A DNA stretch of 64,000 nucleotides, from contig VZSF01001309.1 in assembly GCA_013398295.1 (NCBI GenBank), positions 62,001 through 126,000 of the forward strand. Direction: 5' to 3'. The DNA is from Chionis minor (lineage: Eukaryota; Chordata; Aves; Charadriiformes; Chionididae). Of this stretch, positions 1-10,382 are shown one piece after another (position 1 is the first letter of the stretch; every line of letters begins with the position of its first letter). The position numbers were made by a program, and so were the translations under genes. The notes under the pieces were generated by a model, which was not told where the DNA came from, made no database searches, and was given only the letters and a program-made list of their open reading frames with translations.

Positions 1-904
1 ATTCAAGGCAGGGTTGTTTTTTTTTTTTTTATCTTTCTACTGTTTGTAATTTTCTGGTGTTACAGATCAGGTTGTAGTTGTTGGCAGTGATGCATGCAAA
101 GAGGCAGAAGACACAGATTTTTGTTTAGCATTTTTCAAAGAAGAAAAATATGTTTGGCATTTTAATTTTCTTAAAACATTCTATAATTTGTTACATCTTC
201 CTCGTTCATAATGTAAAGCTAGAGCGAGATTGATACCGTATAAATAGTTTCTGAAGGCTCCTGGCTGAGGAGTGCTTGTGGAGTATTAGAGACGGTGATG
301 TTTAGGTTAAGACAGAGCAATCAGGAGTGCTCAGGAAGGTCCACTGAATGCCATGAATTTAGAAGGGGAAAACTTTTGTGTTTGATGGAGCTGGCTTTTT
401 GCTTGTGTAAATTGCCATTCTTCCATTGTCTATGGAGTTTTCTACTGGCTGGAAACCCATTGCAGTATGTTGAAATTAGTTTTGTAGCCCTGCAAATGCT
501 GCAGTACTCCAGGCTGGGTCAAGGAAGCGATCCCTGCTAGGAGGTTGCCTAGCTTCTGTTTCTAGTTAAGCCATGTTGTAACGAGACTGATAAAAGGCAG
601 TCGGAGGATGGGAGAGGAGGCAAGTGGAATAAGGAAGAAAAGTGCTGTAGCAGTCAGGTTAGCACCATTCTGGTTTATTTGCCCACCCACAAATGAAAAT
701 ATTTAATCTGAGGGTAGATGATAGGACATCCAAGTCCCTTGAAAGCAGTGTGAGATGAATTATGGACAGGAGCAAGGAAAAGCAACCAGACTCTACTTTT
801 GCTTCTTTATTTCTTCCCCCGCCTTCGCCTTATAAGCGAATACATTTTTTTTACAAACACCTATTGCAAAATAAATCTCCCAGGTGGAAAGATGGCAGTA
901 CGGT
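1..904. other. Unique AT-rich non-coding sequence
   Basis: No gene, recognisable repeat or RNA is visible here. There is a T run near position 17-30. The open frame at 295-540 has low-complexity Cys/Leu-rich residues and no splice-like flanks, so I treat it as chance. Confidence 0.6.
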
Positions 905-1150
905 TTTAATGCCTTGGTAATGCCTTTCGCTTCCCTGCGCTGCGCTGCCTTTCCCGTGGATCGGAGTGATCGGCACAGGGATCTGCGCGAGGCGGGGAAG
1001 AGTCGTCTCCACTTGACAGATGGGGACTCTGAGGCACAGATGGGGTTTCCTGACTCGAGCGGAGCGGCGAAAGCCACGCGCGGCGACATTGCCGAACCTA
1101 GAACATCTCGTCTCTCCCAGATCCTTCCCAGGCCTGAACCCACACCTCAG
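905..1150. other. CpG-rich patch, 0.9-1.15 kb
   Basis: A short GC-rich block with many CpG dinucleotides stands out from AT-rich flanks, for example around 985-1000 and 1056-1085. It contains a MIR-like stretch at 1008-1045. Several overlapping open frames on both strands here are what GC-rich sequence gives by chance. It is shorter than a typical promoter CpG island, and no TATA or initiator context is convincing. It could be a small regulatory CpG patch or a decayed GC-rich repeat. Confidence 0.45.
1008..1045 (-). mobile_element. MIR-type SINE relic (short)
   Basis: The stretch around 'ttgacagatgggg' followed by 'ctgaggcacaga' matches the reverse complement of the well-known MIR segment (acagatgaggaaactgaggcacagag). 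The rest of the element is not recognisable, so this is a short, heavily decayed copy. MIR/CORE-SINE relics are known from bird genomes. Confidence 0.5.
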
Positions 1151-3639
1151 TTGCATGCGTAAGGGTAAAATGAAGTTGGGGAAAGGATAAAGTAATGCCC
1201 GTGGCTGTTGCTGATCCGCAGGGCTTCCGTGGGGTTTCTCTTAGCAAGTGTGCAATTTCAGCGCAGGGCTGTGTGGTGGGGAGGAGGAGGGCGGCAGGGG
1301 AGGAGGAGCTGACAAGACATCTTCAACGTTAGACAAGTTTTTGCCTTTTTTTTTTTTTCCGCTAGAATTTTTACTCCTCTTGGGGAAGAACATCAGATGC
1401 TGAAGTGTGTTTTATTCTCGTACAGAGTAAAGGAGTCTCTGTCATCCTGCCTGGTAGCTATCAAGTCTCCAGGAGGAGAAGACGGTTGGAAATGAGGCAG
1501 ATTTCCTTCAGAAACCCTTCTGGGTTCTGGTCGTACTTGGCAAAAATTGAACCTTTCCTGTGAAATGTTCTTATTTCGTGGAAGTGGCAAATTTCCCAAA
1601 TTTCATCTTTTTGTCTATTAAATGTGGAGCGCGATACCTTCCTACCACATGGCGTACTGGGAGAAAAAAATGCGCCTCAGAAACTGGAATACTAGGGAAA
1701 GGCAGGGCAGCGCCCCAGATACTTTAAGTAGGCTATATCTGATGGCAAGTGTTTAAAGGTAGATAAATCGTTTCTATCATTCATTAGCAAACGAAATTTC
1801 CAGCAGGCTTAAGAACCAAAAATGGTGGCAAAAGGCAAACATCTACTGAGGGCACGGTCTCCGAGAAACCCAGGCGATTACGTTGTCATTTGTCGTTCTT
1901 GTCCTTTAACATATTTCCTTGTGGAGGTCAGGTCAAGCTTCCTTGTTGAAATTCTTACTGATGGGAGAACTAATAGGTAAAGGGATTCGTGGGAGGGAAT
2001 GGTGTCTTGAGCGATTCATTCTTCAGTGAGTGTAATGGACAGAGGTATTTTCCGTGAGTGATTACCATTTCATCTGGTTCACTTCCTAGGAGGTATGTTT
2101 GTATATGTGTTCAGGAATTTTATTTTTTTTTCTAATGCATTGGTGTAAGAAACACGTATATTACGTTGAGTAATAGCGGTTCTGTAGCGTTTTACAAAAC
2201 AAATGAGAAATAGTATGCTTTAGAACTAGTTGTCAGAATGGAGAGCTCATTTTTTATTAGAGTTTGAAGATATTATTAAACTTTGCATTGCTGTGAATTA
2301 TGTATCAGTCAGCACATTATCAAAATAGCAGCATCTTGAAATACTTATTGAACAAACATGAAAGTAGCTTCTTAGATTACTTATGAAGCATCTTTACCCA
2401 GCAAAGGAAAATACAAGCTTTCTATTTTTCGTGTAATAAAGGGCAAACAGGCGCAATAAATAGCTGCTTTTGGGAAATGTGATATAATATTCATGAAAGT
2501 CAGCATTCTTGGGGGGAAAAAAATAAAAAGAGTGAAAAAAAGAGAAAGCCTAAAAGCTCAGGACACAGTAGCATAAACCTCTATTGAGACCATTTGTGAC
2601 ACAGTAAAGAAATGCAGTTTATGTCAATTACAGGTGGGTTTTTTTGTGGCTGAAGGATCTCAGGAAGCTAAGATTCACCAAGAGCTTTGGGAAATGCTCC
2701 GAGTTCATTAAATGAGATGGTAATGAAATCAAAGAAAAGATGATTTTTTATAAAGCTTATTTTTAATGAGTTTAATTCGGTTTTTTACGGATTTGTCTTC
2801 ATCTTTTTGGTACGTTTTTGTGGCAAGGACCTTATTTGATACTCTGAGATGATAATGGGATAATCTAATACTAAACAAAATGGTAACAGCATGAAGTCAT
2901 ACCTCGGTGAGCACTCAGCTGAGTCCTAATGCTGTCATAATTTCTTAACGTTCGTTTTATTGCAATAACCTACAAGTTACCCAGAAGGAGGTCCCTGTTT
3001 GCTGGGGACTGTGCAAACACAGGGTAATAAATGTTCCCTGCCATCCAAAAATGTATGGCTCATGGGGATGAGGCAGCGGAGAGGCGGAATGAAGAATGAG
3101 GTAGCCACGGTGAGGTGGTTTTTGTGTGCTCGGGGGACGAGAGGTCCTAACTCATTAATAAGGTATCGGTTAAATAGGAGAAGAGCAGTGGATGAAGGGC
3201 AGGCAGGAGGGAAACAAGACAAAAAAGGACCCTTCTCTTCTGGTTCTACCACAATATGTAACATCATCTGGGGTCCTTGCACTGCTCACTAATGCCACCT
3301 GAGAGCAGGAAACAGAGGGTGTCTTCCTCTTCGCGGGGGAATATGGGTGGTCTTCTCCGTGATGCTCCGGGGAGGCCATTTCAGCCCCTTCCTTCAATCT
3401 GTCCCTTCTTTGAAGCAGTGAAATGGATTAAACTCACTTACAATTGCTCTTATTGAAAGCAAGCGCTTATACTAGTTGCAGTGCAGCTTGCCGCTACAAG
3501 CGTGGGTTTACTACAGAACATCGTGCAGTCACTGATCGCCTAAATTATCTCTTTCAGAAAATAAGTGACTGTGACGGGACATCCAGTTCTTGGTAGGTAC
3601 TGCTCAATCCAAGTCTCTAAGACTCTTTTCCGAAGCGAT
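1151..3639. other. Unique non-coding sequence with a G-rich purine tract
   Basis: Nothing coding is supported. Positions 1,273-1,308 are a purine-rich, G-run-rich tract (runs of four, three and four G). The rest is AT-rich with scattered short A and T runs. The open frames near 2,977-3,397 occur on both strands and lack splice-like context. Confidence 0.6.
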
Positions 3640-3815
3640 GGTTGGAAGGACTTGCCAGCCCTCAGACGCCTGCAGACATCGTTAGCCCTTGTAGAAGGCC
3701 GGGGCACCGGCTCAGGCGGCTCCGTACAAATCTCCCGGCAGAGCCTCGGCATCCCGGAGCTCCCCGGCAGCCTTACGGAGCCGGTCCGAGGGAGGGTGGC
3801 TTTGGCACTGTAATT
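3640..3815. other. Small CpG-rich block
   Basis: About 175 bp of GC-rich sequence with many CpGs sits in AT-rich DNA, for example through 3,695-3,795. Open frames run through it on both strands (3,565-3,813 plus, 3,540-3,893 minus), which is expected from its composition. It could be a small regulatory CpG patch. It could also be a decayed exon, although I recognise no protein motif in any frame. Confidence 0.4.
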
Positions 3816-4230
3816 ATATCTAAGCTTAGCCTTTGCAAAACAAAGTGATGTCAGGACCAGTCCATCATGCTTTTCCAGTACAAGTAAATACAAAATTAAA
3901 TAAATAAATNTCTTTACATGGTGGAATGTGCTTGGAAAAAACCGCTGGTTTTGTAGTGATTGTTGTGGATACTTGTTCTAAGTAATGCTATAAAGTGCAC
4001 CTGTTTCTGCAGTCACTCCTGCCCATGAAACGCGCACCAACCCTGCTCGGTGGATGTCAACAGGCGTGTTTCAGCGGTAAAGCCACTGGAAACCACTGGA
4101 GACAGTAAATAATCTTATAATCTGATTTTATCTCACCTCCGTGTTTAGATTATATCCCTCATTTTGTATTTGTAGGAAGCAGTGCTAACAACAACTTTGG
4201 TGTTACACTATATGCTAACAACAAATGTGT

Positions 4231-4250
4231 AAAAAAAAAAAAAAAAAAAA
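4231..4250 (+). repeat. A20 homopolymer
   Basis: Twenty consecutive A. No clear retroelement lies upstream, so it is a simple repeat rather than an identifiable retrotransposon tail. Confidence 0.9.
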
Positions 4251-5234
4251 TTCCTCCAGCTAATTGCTGACCTGTGACTTTCCCAGTGGAAAGAGCCTCA
4301 CAGGCACGAAACAAGCCGCTGTCGTTTGGCGTAAACTGATCTGACGGCACCACAGCATTTGGAGCTGCGCTGATTTATTGGAGCAGCTGAGGATCTGGAA
4401 ATTGTAATTCTTGATGTTTTTAATCATTTATAACGTTACTCTGACTGGCAGGAACAAACTAGGAGATAGGAGTTGCTTAGTAAGACGCTTTCATCTCTGG
4501 GGAAGCATAAGGGAGGCTCCGGGCAGGTGAGGAGCCCCAGTGTCCCGGCACGCCGGGGATCCCACCAGCTCTGCAGCCCTGGGATGGGAGCAGCTGGAGA
4601 GACCTATGGAGGTGCTACTCGTGCTCCACGTGGGCTAACCCAGGTGCTGGCACTGCAGTCAGCGCGTCTGAGTACGTGTGACATAAAAAAATAAATCACT
4701 GAATTCGCATGAAATCTTCCAGCACTCTTGGGTTAGTCCTGGCGCGCTCATCTCCGCTGCTATTTTGCCTCCAGAAGAGGCACAAATGTTCCATCCGCTG
4801 CATTGGAAAGTGACTGATAGATCTGTTGACTTCGATCCAAAAGCAATTGCAAACCTCTATAAACACTCCTTTCATGGCAGCCATCATCACTATCACTTCT
4901 CAGCACCACATCCTTACCTACTCTACAGCCTTCTGGTTATCTAAAGCAGCGCTTAGAATCACAGCTAAATGATCCTAATCAATGGTATTTATGGACCAGT
5001 CTGTACTAGTGAGACATCCCAGCAATTTTGAAGCATGTTGCAATACGAAAAGGTTGCATTTCAAACCTTACATTATTTCATTGAGCTTCTAAATACTCAT
5101 TTCCCCCCTGCTATAATAATAGAAATGCAGAGGGCAAATAGATTCAGAAATTTAGCGTGACTTTCCTGTAAGCTGATAGGAATATTGACATACTTAATCA
5201 GTGCTTTTTATTGTTTGCAGACCTTGTGACCTCA

Positions 5235-5288
5235 TTAATATTGCCAATTAGAAATTGTTGATTTCCCTGTTAATATTGCCAATATTAA
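5235..5288. repeat. Duplicated ttaatattgccaat motif with a dyad
   Basis: The 14-mer ttaatattgccaat occurs at 5,235-5,248 and again at 5,270-5,283, 35 bp apart. The second copy is part of a dyad at 5,270-5,288, where nine-base arms (ttaatattg / caatattaa) flank one base. The motif contains TAAT and CCAAT cores, which homeodomain proteins and NF-Y bind. The sequence identity is seen directly; any binding is inference. Confidence 0.7.
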
Positions 5289-7704
5289 ATATTGCTAAAT
5301 TAAGAATATTGATTAGAATCTCTTCCATTGGCCAGTAGTGTTAACTGATATTTTGTGGCTCACAGTCTTTTCTGTTTTGGTTGTGATCATCAAAATACAT
5401 TGTCTAAAATATTAATTATTCTTGCATAGGTGTTCTGTACATACAGGTCCCATTCCATCATCTAGTGATAATGGTGCTTTCAAAACATTAAGAAAATGTT
5501 TACATATTTAACTTTTGACAACTTTTTTTCTTAGTTTTTTTGTTTCCTTTTGAAAAGCAGATGAAGTGTAGTTTGAAATAGGCCTGTTGAAGTTCTTCAT
5601 TCGCTGATTTAGGAATCTGAGAAATATTTGTAAAAATAATAAATCCCAAGGTAAGCCTGCTGTTCCCTAGATCAGCTTTCAGGGAAAGTAGTAAGTACAA
5701 ACACAACTTGCCATTTCATGAGAGGGTTGTTTTTTTTTTTTTTCCTGGGTCTCCACTCTTCCCTGAAGCAATAGAAATGGGGAAAAGGATCCTGAAGCTT
5801 CTTGACATTTGTAAATTCACTCTTATTCATCTTTCTATCTAAGATTTCTCAGCTGGATGACAAATGTATGTCATCCGTGGAGTTATGTTTTTCAGACGTC
5901 TCCATTTATTGGATGCTCCAGGGTGTTTGGATTCAATTGGAACTTACAGCTTGTCTATGTTTTATTTGCATAATAAGGTTATGAATGACAGAGCAGCTAC
6001 AGCCAGACGTGTTGGCTCCAAAGACTGCAATTTAAGCTGGGAGTATTTTGCAAGAGTGAAAAAAGAATGAGAGAGTCTGATCATGTGTAAAAAAGTTACA
6101 GAAGGGAAACACCATCCTGTAATATTCATGGCTGGCTGACATAGGATTTCTGGACCCATGTGGTTATAAGAGCCTGAACCCAGGTCACCTCCACTGGGAC
6201 ACTGGTGAGATGTCCTAGCATGTAAAGAAGTTAAGAGGGACAAAGAGTTTTCCAGATTTGATGAGACTTTGCACGACTGCTGTCATCTTTGTAGCAGCAG
6301 GTAAGACTGCTGAACGGTCCTACTCGGGAAACTTTGTCACCCCGCGTCGCACAATACCTTGAACGTGAAGCGACTCTTCCTTTAGAAACCAGAAAGGGAC
6401 GAGAGGAGGCCCACAGCCTCCCATCCCAGACCCAATATGGATTTTCACAACCTGTCTGTATAGTCGCGTACCGCATCCCCAACCCATCTCCTCTCCCCTA
6501 CTGCCTTTCTCCAAGAACAGCAATTCAGCCCCCTTCTCTAAAAAATCAGCACTCGCACACACTCCCCCATATACATACAGCACATGCTTCAGATAGAAGC
6601 AACATTATTAGTCTTTTAGTGCTTTCAACTTACATGTAGGGCCTGGATTGCACGTGCATTAGACCTACGTGGAGACTCATTTTCTATATATTCCAAAATA
6701 CTTCATTTTTCTCCATAAGTCACAGTCTGTGGCAATTCAGTCACGAAGCTGAGGAACTCTGGACATTTGCACGATGTTCCCAAGAACCTGTTTCGAAGTG
6801 GTGTTTCACGTCCTTCAAAACTATCACTTTCTGAGAGCGTCCATTTGAGAAATGACTTTTGGTTCGGGTGAAATGAATTGCAGAGACAGAAAAATATGGT
6901 TAAGGCTCAGCGATAGCTATTGTTTCAGCCAGTGCAGTTGACCTGGAGATCACCGGTTTTGTAGTGCAGGAATGCGGCATTTAGTTTTCTTTTTATGTGT
7001 ATTTTTGAATGCGTACCTATAAATATGAAATTGGCAAACATTGTATGCGGAGATACAGAGACCTGAGTTTTGAAGCTAGCTCTTTTATACTCCAAGTGTT
7101 AATTCTGATGAACGGAGCCCATCAGAGCTTTTTGGTGATGATTTACAGATTTATTGAGCCATGCACTTTTATTTCTAAAATGAGTGCTTTTCAATCTGCG
7201 TCAGGTAAGTTCTCCAGTTGGCCATTCTGATAATGGACATCTTCGTATAAAAACAAGACATCAATGGTATAAAAGATTTTTCTTAATATTCTCTGATCGT
7301 AGAGGCTATTGATTATACAGGATGGTCACGTCAGGCAGTGCATTTTTAGATGATTACTTCATGCCTCAGGTGATGCGATGTACCATAAAGATGATGGATG
7401 GTGCTTTGCACTTCTAGTACCTTCCAAGTGAAGCCTGAATAATCCCTGTGATTTTCGTCCTTGCTGCAATACCGAAACTGTTGGCCTTCTCCCGAAACAA
7501 TAGAAATTGTCCAACTGATCTAAGCTGTTGTGTTCAGTGCTGCCTTGCGTAATTCCTAATAACGACATTTATTTTCCATTGATTAAATTCTTTCTCGTGT
7601 AGCTTCTTCAGGCAGAGCAGTGTGTTAGCAGACATTATGAAGTTAGTAAACACTATAAAGTGTGAAAGCATTTGCTGCAGGAGCTGTAGTCTAAACATTA
7701 CAGG

Positions 7705-7825
7705 AGAAAGCAGGATTCCAGATCTAGTCTTGGCTTTGCCTCTGAATATGATTGTAACCTTGGGCAAAGCTCTTAAGTTTGCCTCTCCTTAGTTGATTTA
7801 ATTTGGGTAGCAGGATAATGAGACT
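7705..7825 (+). mobile_element. MIR SINE relic
   Basis: The block around 'ccttgggcaaagctcttaag' followed by 'tttgcctctccttag' parallels the diagnostic MIR central region (tgaccttgggcaagtcacttaacctctctgtgcctcag). It is preceded by ctttgcctct, matching the ctctgccact segment, and followed by aggataatgaga, matching the ggataataata segment. The order of all these blocks is preserved over about 120 bp, so this is a genuine ancient MIR-family copy. Confidence 0.75.
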
Positions 7826-7837
7826 TAGTATCATCCT

Positions 7838-8030
7838 TTTTTTTTTTCTCTCTTTTTTTTTCTCTTTTATTTTTTCTTTTTGCTAGGTTGTTTGTGGAGA
7901 GAGGGTGGAGAGGATCGGGAGAGGCCGGCTGGAGGATGGAGATGGGAGCATGCACGGCGGCTGGCAGCGTGCCGGAGGGGAGCAGGGCAGGAAAAGGGCT
8001 CCACACCTCCCTGCCAGAGCCGCCTCGAGA
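7838..8030. other. Pyrimidine tract followed by purine/GC-rich block
   Basis: Positions 7,838-7,882 are almost pure pyrimidine (T/C) on the plus strand. From 7,890 to about 8,010 the same strand becomes G- and purine-rich. The open frames here on both strands (7,773-8,039 minus, 7,880-8,099 plus) follow this skew and carry lysine- or glycine/arginine-rich low-complexity peptide. Confidence 0.6.
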
Positions 8031-8039
8031 AAACTGCAT

Positions 8040-10325
8040 TATGCAGACTTAGTCTTCATTAAGTTGTGCTGCTTGACCCTGTGTTTAAGGGCAGCTTGAA
8101 GAAGTAAACATGTGAAACACCAGCAAGCAGGAGAGCGCGATCCAGGGATGGATGTGCTGCCATAGATGGCTATTTGGAAAGCTTGGGGAAGCTCCCATGA
8201 TAAATCACTAGGGGTATGCTGAGCTCCTGCCCAGGATTTTCACCCCCTCTCCCTTGCACCACTTTTATTGCTTCTACATTAACGTTAAAGTACTTGCTCC
8301 AAGAAATCCGTTTAACTATGAGTTTAGGCCGGGTCTGCCTCCCATCCGCCTCTTTTTTTCTCTCTTTCGCCATTATGCTATCCCCACTGGGATGGTAGAT
8401 TCACAGATATTAAAGAAATGACAGGCTTACTTCATTTTCCAATCCGTCTTTTGGCAAAAGCAGCAGTGTTCCCCGTTCTGCATGTACGAGGGCTCTTGCC
8501 CAGTCATGTTTTAGAGAACAGGGATTAACTGCTTACTTGGGAGATTGTTTGAAGCTGAAACATTTCGCTGTCAGGAAGTTGTTCTTCAGATTCAACCTGA
8601 ATTATCTTTCTTAATTTAATCACATCACTCCTAGCTATGCCCAGTGAGTTGCACTAAATCTTTCCCTTCCATTCTTTCTGTTTACATCCTTCATGTGTGT
8701 GTTGACAGATATATTGCCCATAGGTATTGCTTGGCTTGACTATATGTATTTAATTGAAATGCTTTTAATTATTCCTCTCATATCCACCTCTGTAGCCCCT
8801 GCTATCTTTTTCTTTTCCTCTTCTTTTTTCTGTGCCTATTTTGCCAGTAGCTTGCTGGTTAAAATTTCCAAAAGTGTGCCGGATGCCCAAGTTTTGGGGA
8901 AACCAGAGCAAGGGAAGGTTACCACATTTGTTATCAACATGAACCGATAATTGTAATTTTCTAAATTTTTGCAGAGTGTTCTTTGGCGTATATCTGAAAT
9001 AATTATCCCCATTTCTGTTTTCGTAATCTTCTGACTTGTCTGTGGTTTGTCATTTGGAGTGTTTACGGGCTAAAACGAAAAGCTTTCACTGAAAGATTTC
9101 AAAGTGGGTTGAAATCTCTCTCTTAATACAGTTTGAATCGTTGCCATTGTACAGCATTAACCCCAGCACCAGCTTCTACATGTTAAGCTGATTTTTGATC
9201 TAATATTTCTCTTTTTCCTCTTTGCCTAGAGGGAGGTCTAGAAAAGTTACCCTACTGCTATCTAAAGGCAATTAGTAGAAAACTTGATTATTTCATTGTC
9301 ACTGTTCATCCACTTCTTATCTTCCATGAGCTTTACGGATCCTTACCAGAGGAAAGCTGGAGAGCTGGACTCAACACGTTGTAGGACTCAGCCCAGCTCC
9401 TCACGCAGTTCTAGCACACAGCAAATCCGAGAGGACTTGGCAATCAGTAAATTAGAAATAAGTGCTATAGGTAGAATGAAAAAAATTTGCCAATACTGAT
9501 TGGGGAACAATAGTTAAGGACTGAATGCTCTGCAAACTGAGCTGATTTATATTTTTGCTTTGATACCTGGTGGCAGATGCCTTTGGTTGTACATGGGTGC
9601 CTATGACAGTTTGAAAGTGCAACCGCTGGCCAGCAAAATGTGTGGTATCTTTCTATTGCCCCAAAAAATTGCTGTCTCTACGGACTGATGTTCGAAGATC
9701 CCGGCGCTTTTTAGGAGCTTTAAACTCCATAACCTGTTATCTCTGGTTATTTGGCAGAGAACCTGGCCAGAGTCACAAAACCACGACCGCTGCGACTCCG
9801 CTTCTCTCCCCTGTTTTCACAAATTGCTCGTACTGCGTGCCTAGAGCTGTGTGTCAGAAGATGCTAGCTTGGGCTGAATGAAGACATGTATGTGGAAAAC
9901 CGTTTTTCTTCCCTTCTCCGTACCGAAAATATCACAGAGCAGCAAGGATACCACTGTTCCACTTAAAAACGAGAGAGGACCTGCTGTACTACGAAACTAC
10001 CCACAAGTCTGAAAGCTCGTTTGCAAACTGTTATCGAGTGGTATTAACAAGCCGTAATTGATCATTTTATTGTGGATTCTGCATGCCGATAAATACAAAA
10101 TGCTTCAGTTCATTTCAAGCAATCACACAATTTCCTTTGCATTGCTGCAGAACGAATCCTTGACAGAACGATTTACTGACAGTGCCAGTCACTGTCTAAC
10201 TGTGGGACTGCCCGGACATCCTCTCCTTCAAAGTGACTGATACCCTGCAGCGCCTACAACAGAACAAACAACTTCGCTAGACAATGCAAAAAATAATCTT
10301 GACAAGTTCAACCGCGTTACTTTAA
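8040..10325. other. Unique non-coding sequence
   Basis: No repeat family, RNA gene or convincing exon is visible. The open frame 8,693-8,950 on the plus strand encodes a hydrophobic Phe/Ser-rich N-terminal half, but it coincides with a T/C-rich tract, so I leave it out as a gene. Confidence 0.55.
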
Positions 10326-10382
10326 CCCCTCGCGCACCGGCGCACCCTGCGTTGCGCGCTTGTGCCGCGGCGCAGCCGGGGA
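10326..10382. other. 57-bp CpG micro-cluster
   Basis: About eleven CpG dinucleotides fall within roughly 55 bp (runs such as cgcgca, gttgcgcgc and gccgcggcgcagccg). The flanks are AT-rich and nearly CpG-free. The density is seen directly. A regulatory role or persistent lack of methylation is inference. Confidence 0.75.

Larger units (their letters stand above)
3816..7704. other. Unique AT-rich non-coding sequence
   Basis: No gene or transposon is recognisable. The stretch holds a single unresolved base at 3,910, an A20 run at 4,231-4,250, repeated ttaatattgccaat motifs at 5,235-5,288 and a T run near 5,728. The open frames 6,231-6,639 overlap on both strands and resemble no family I know. 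Confidence 0.6.
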
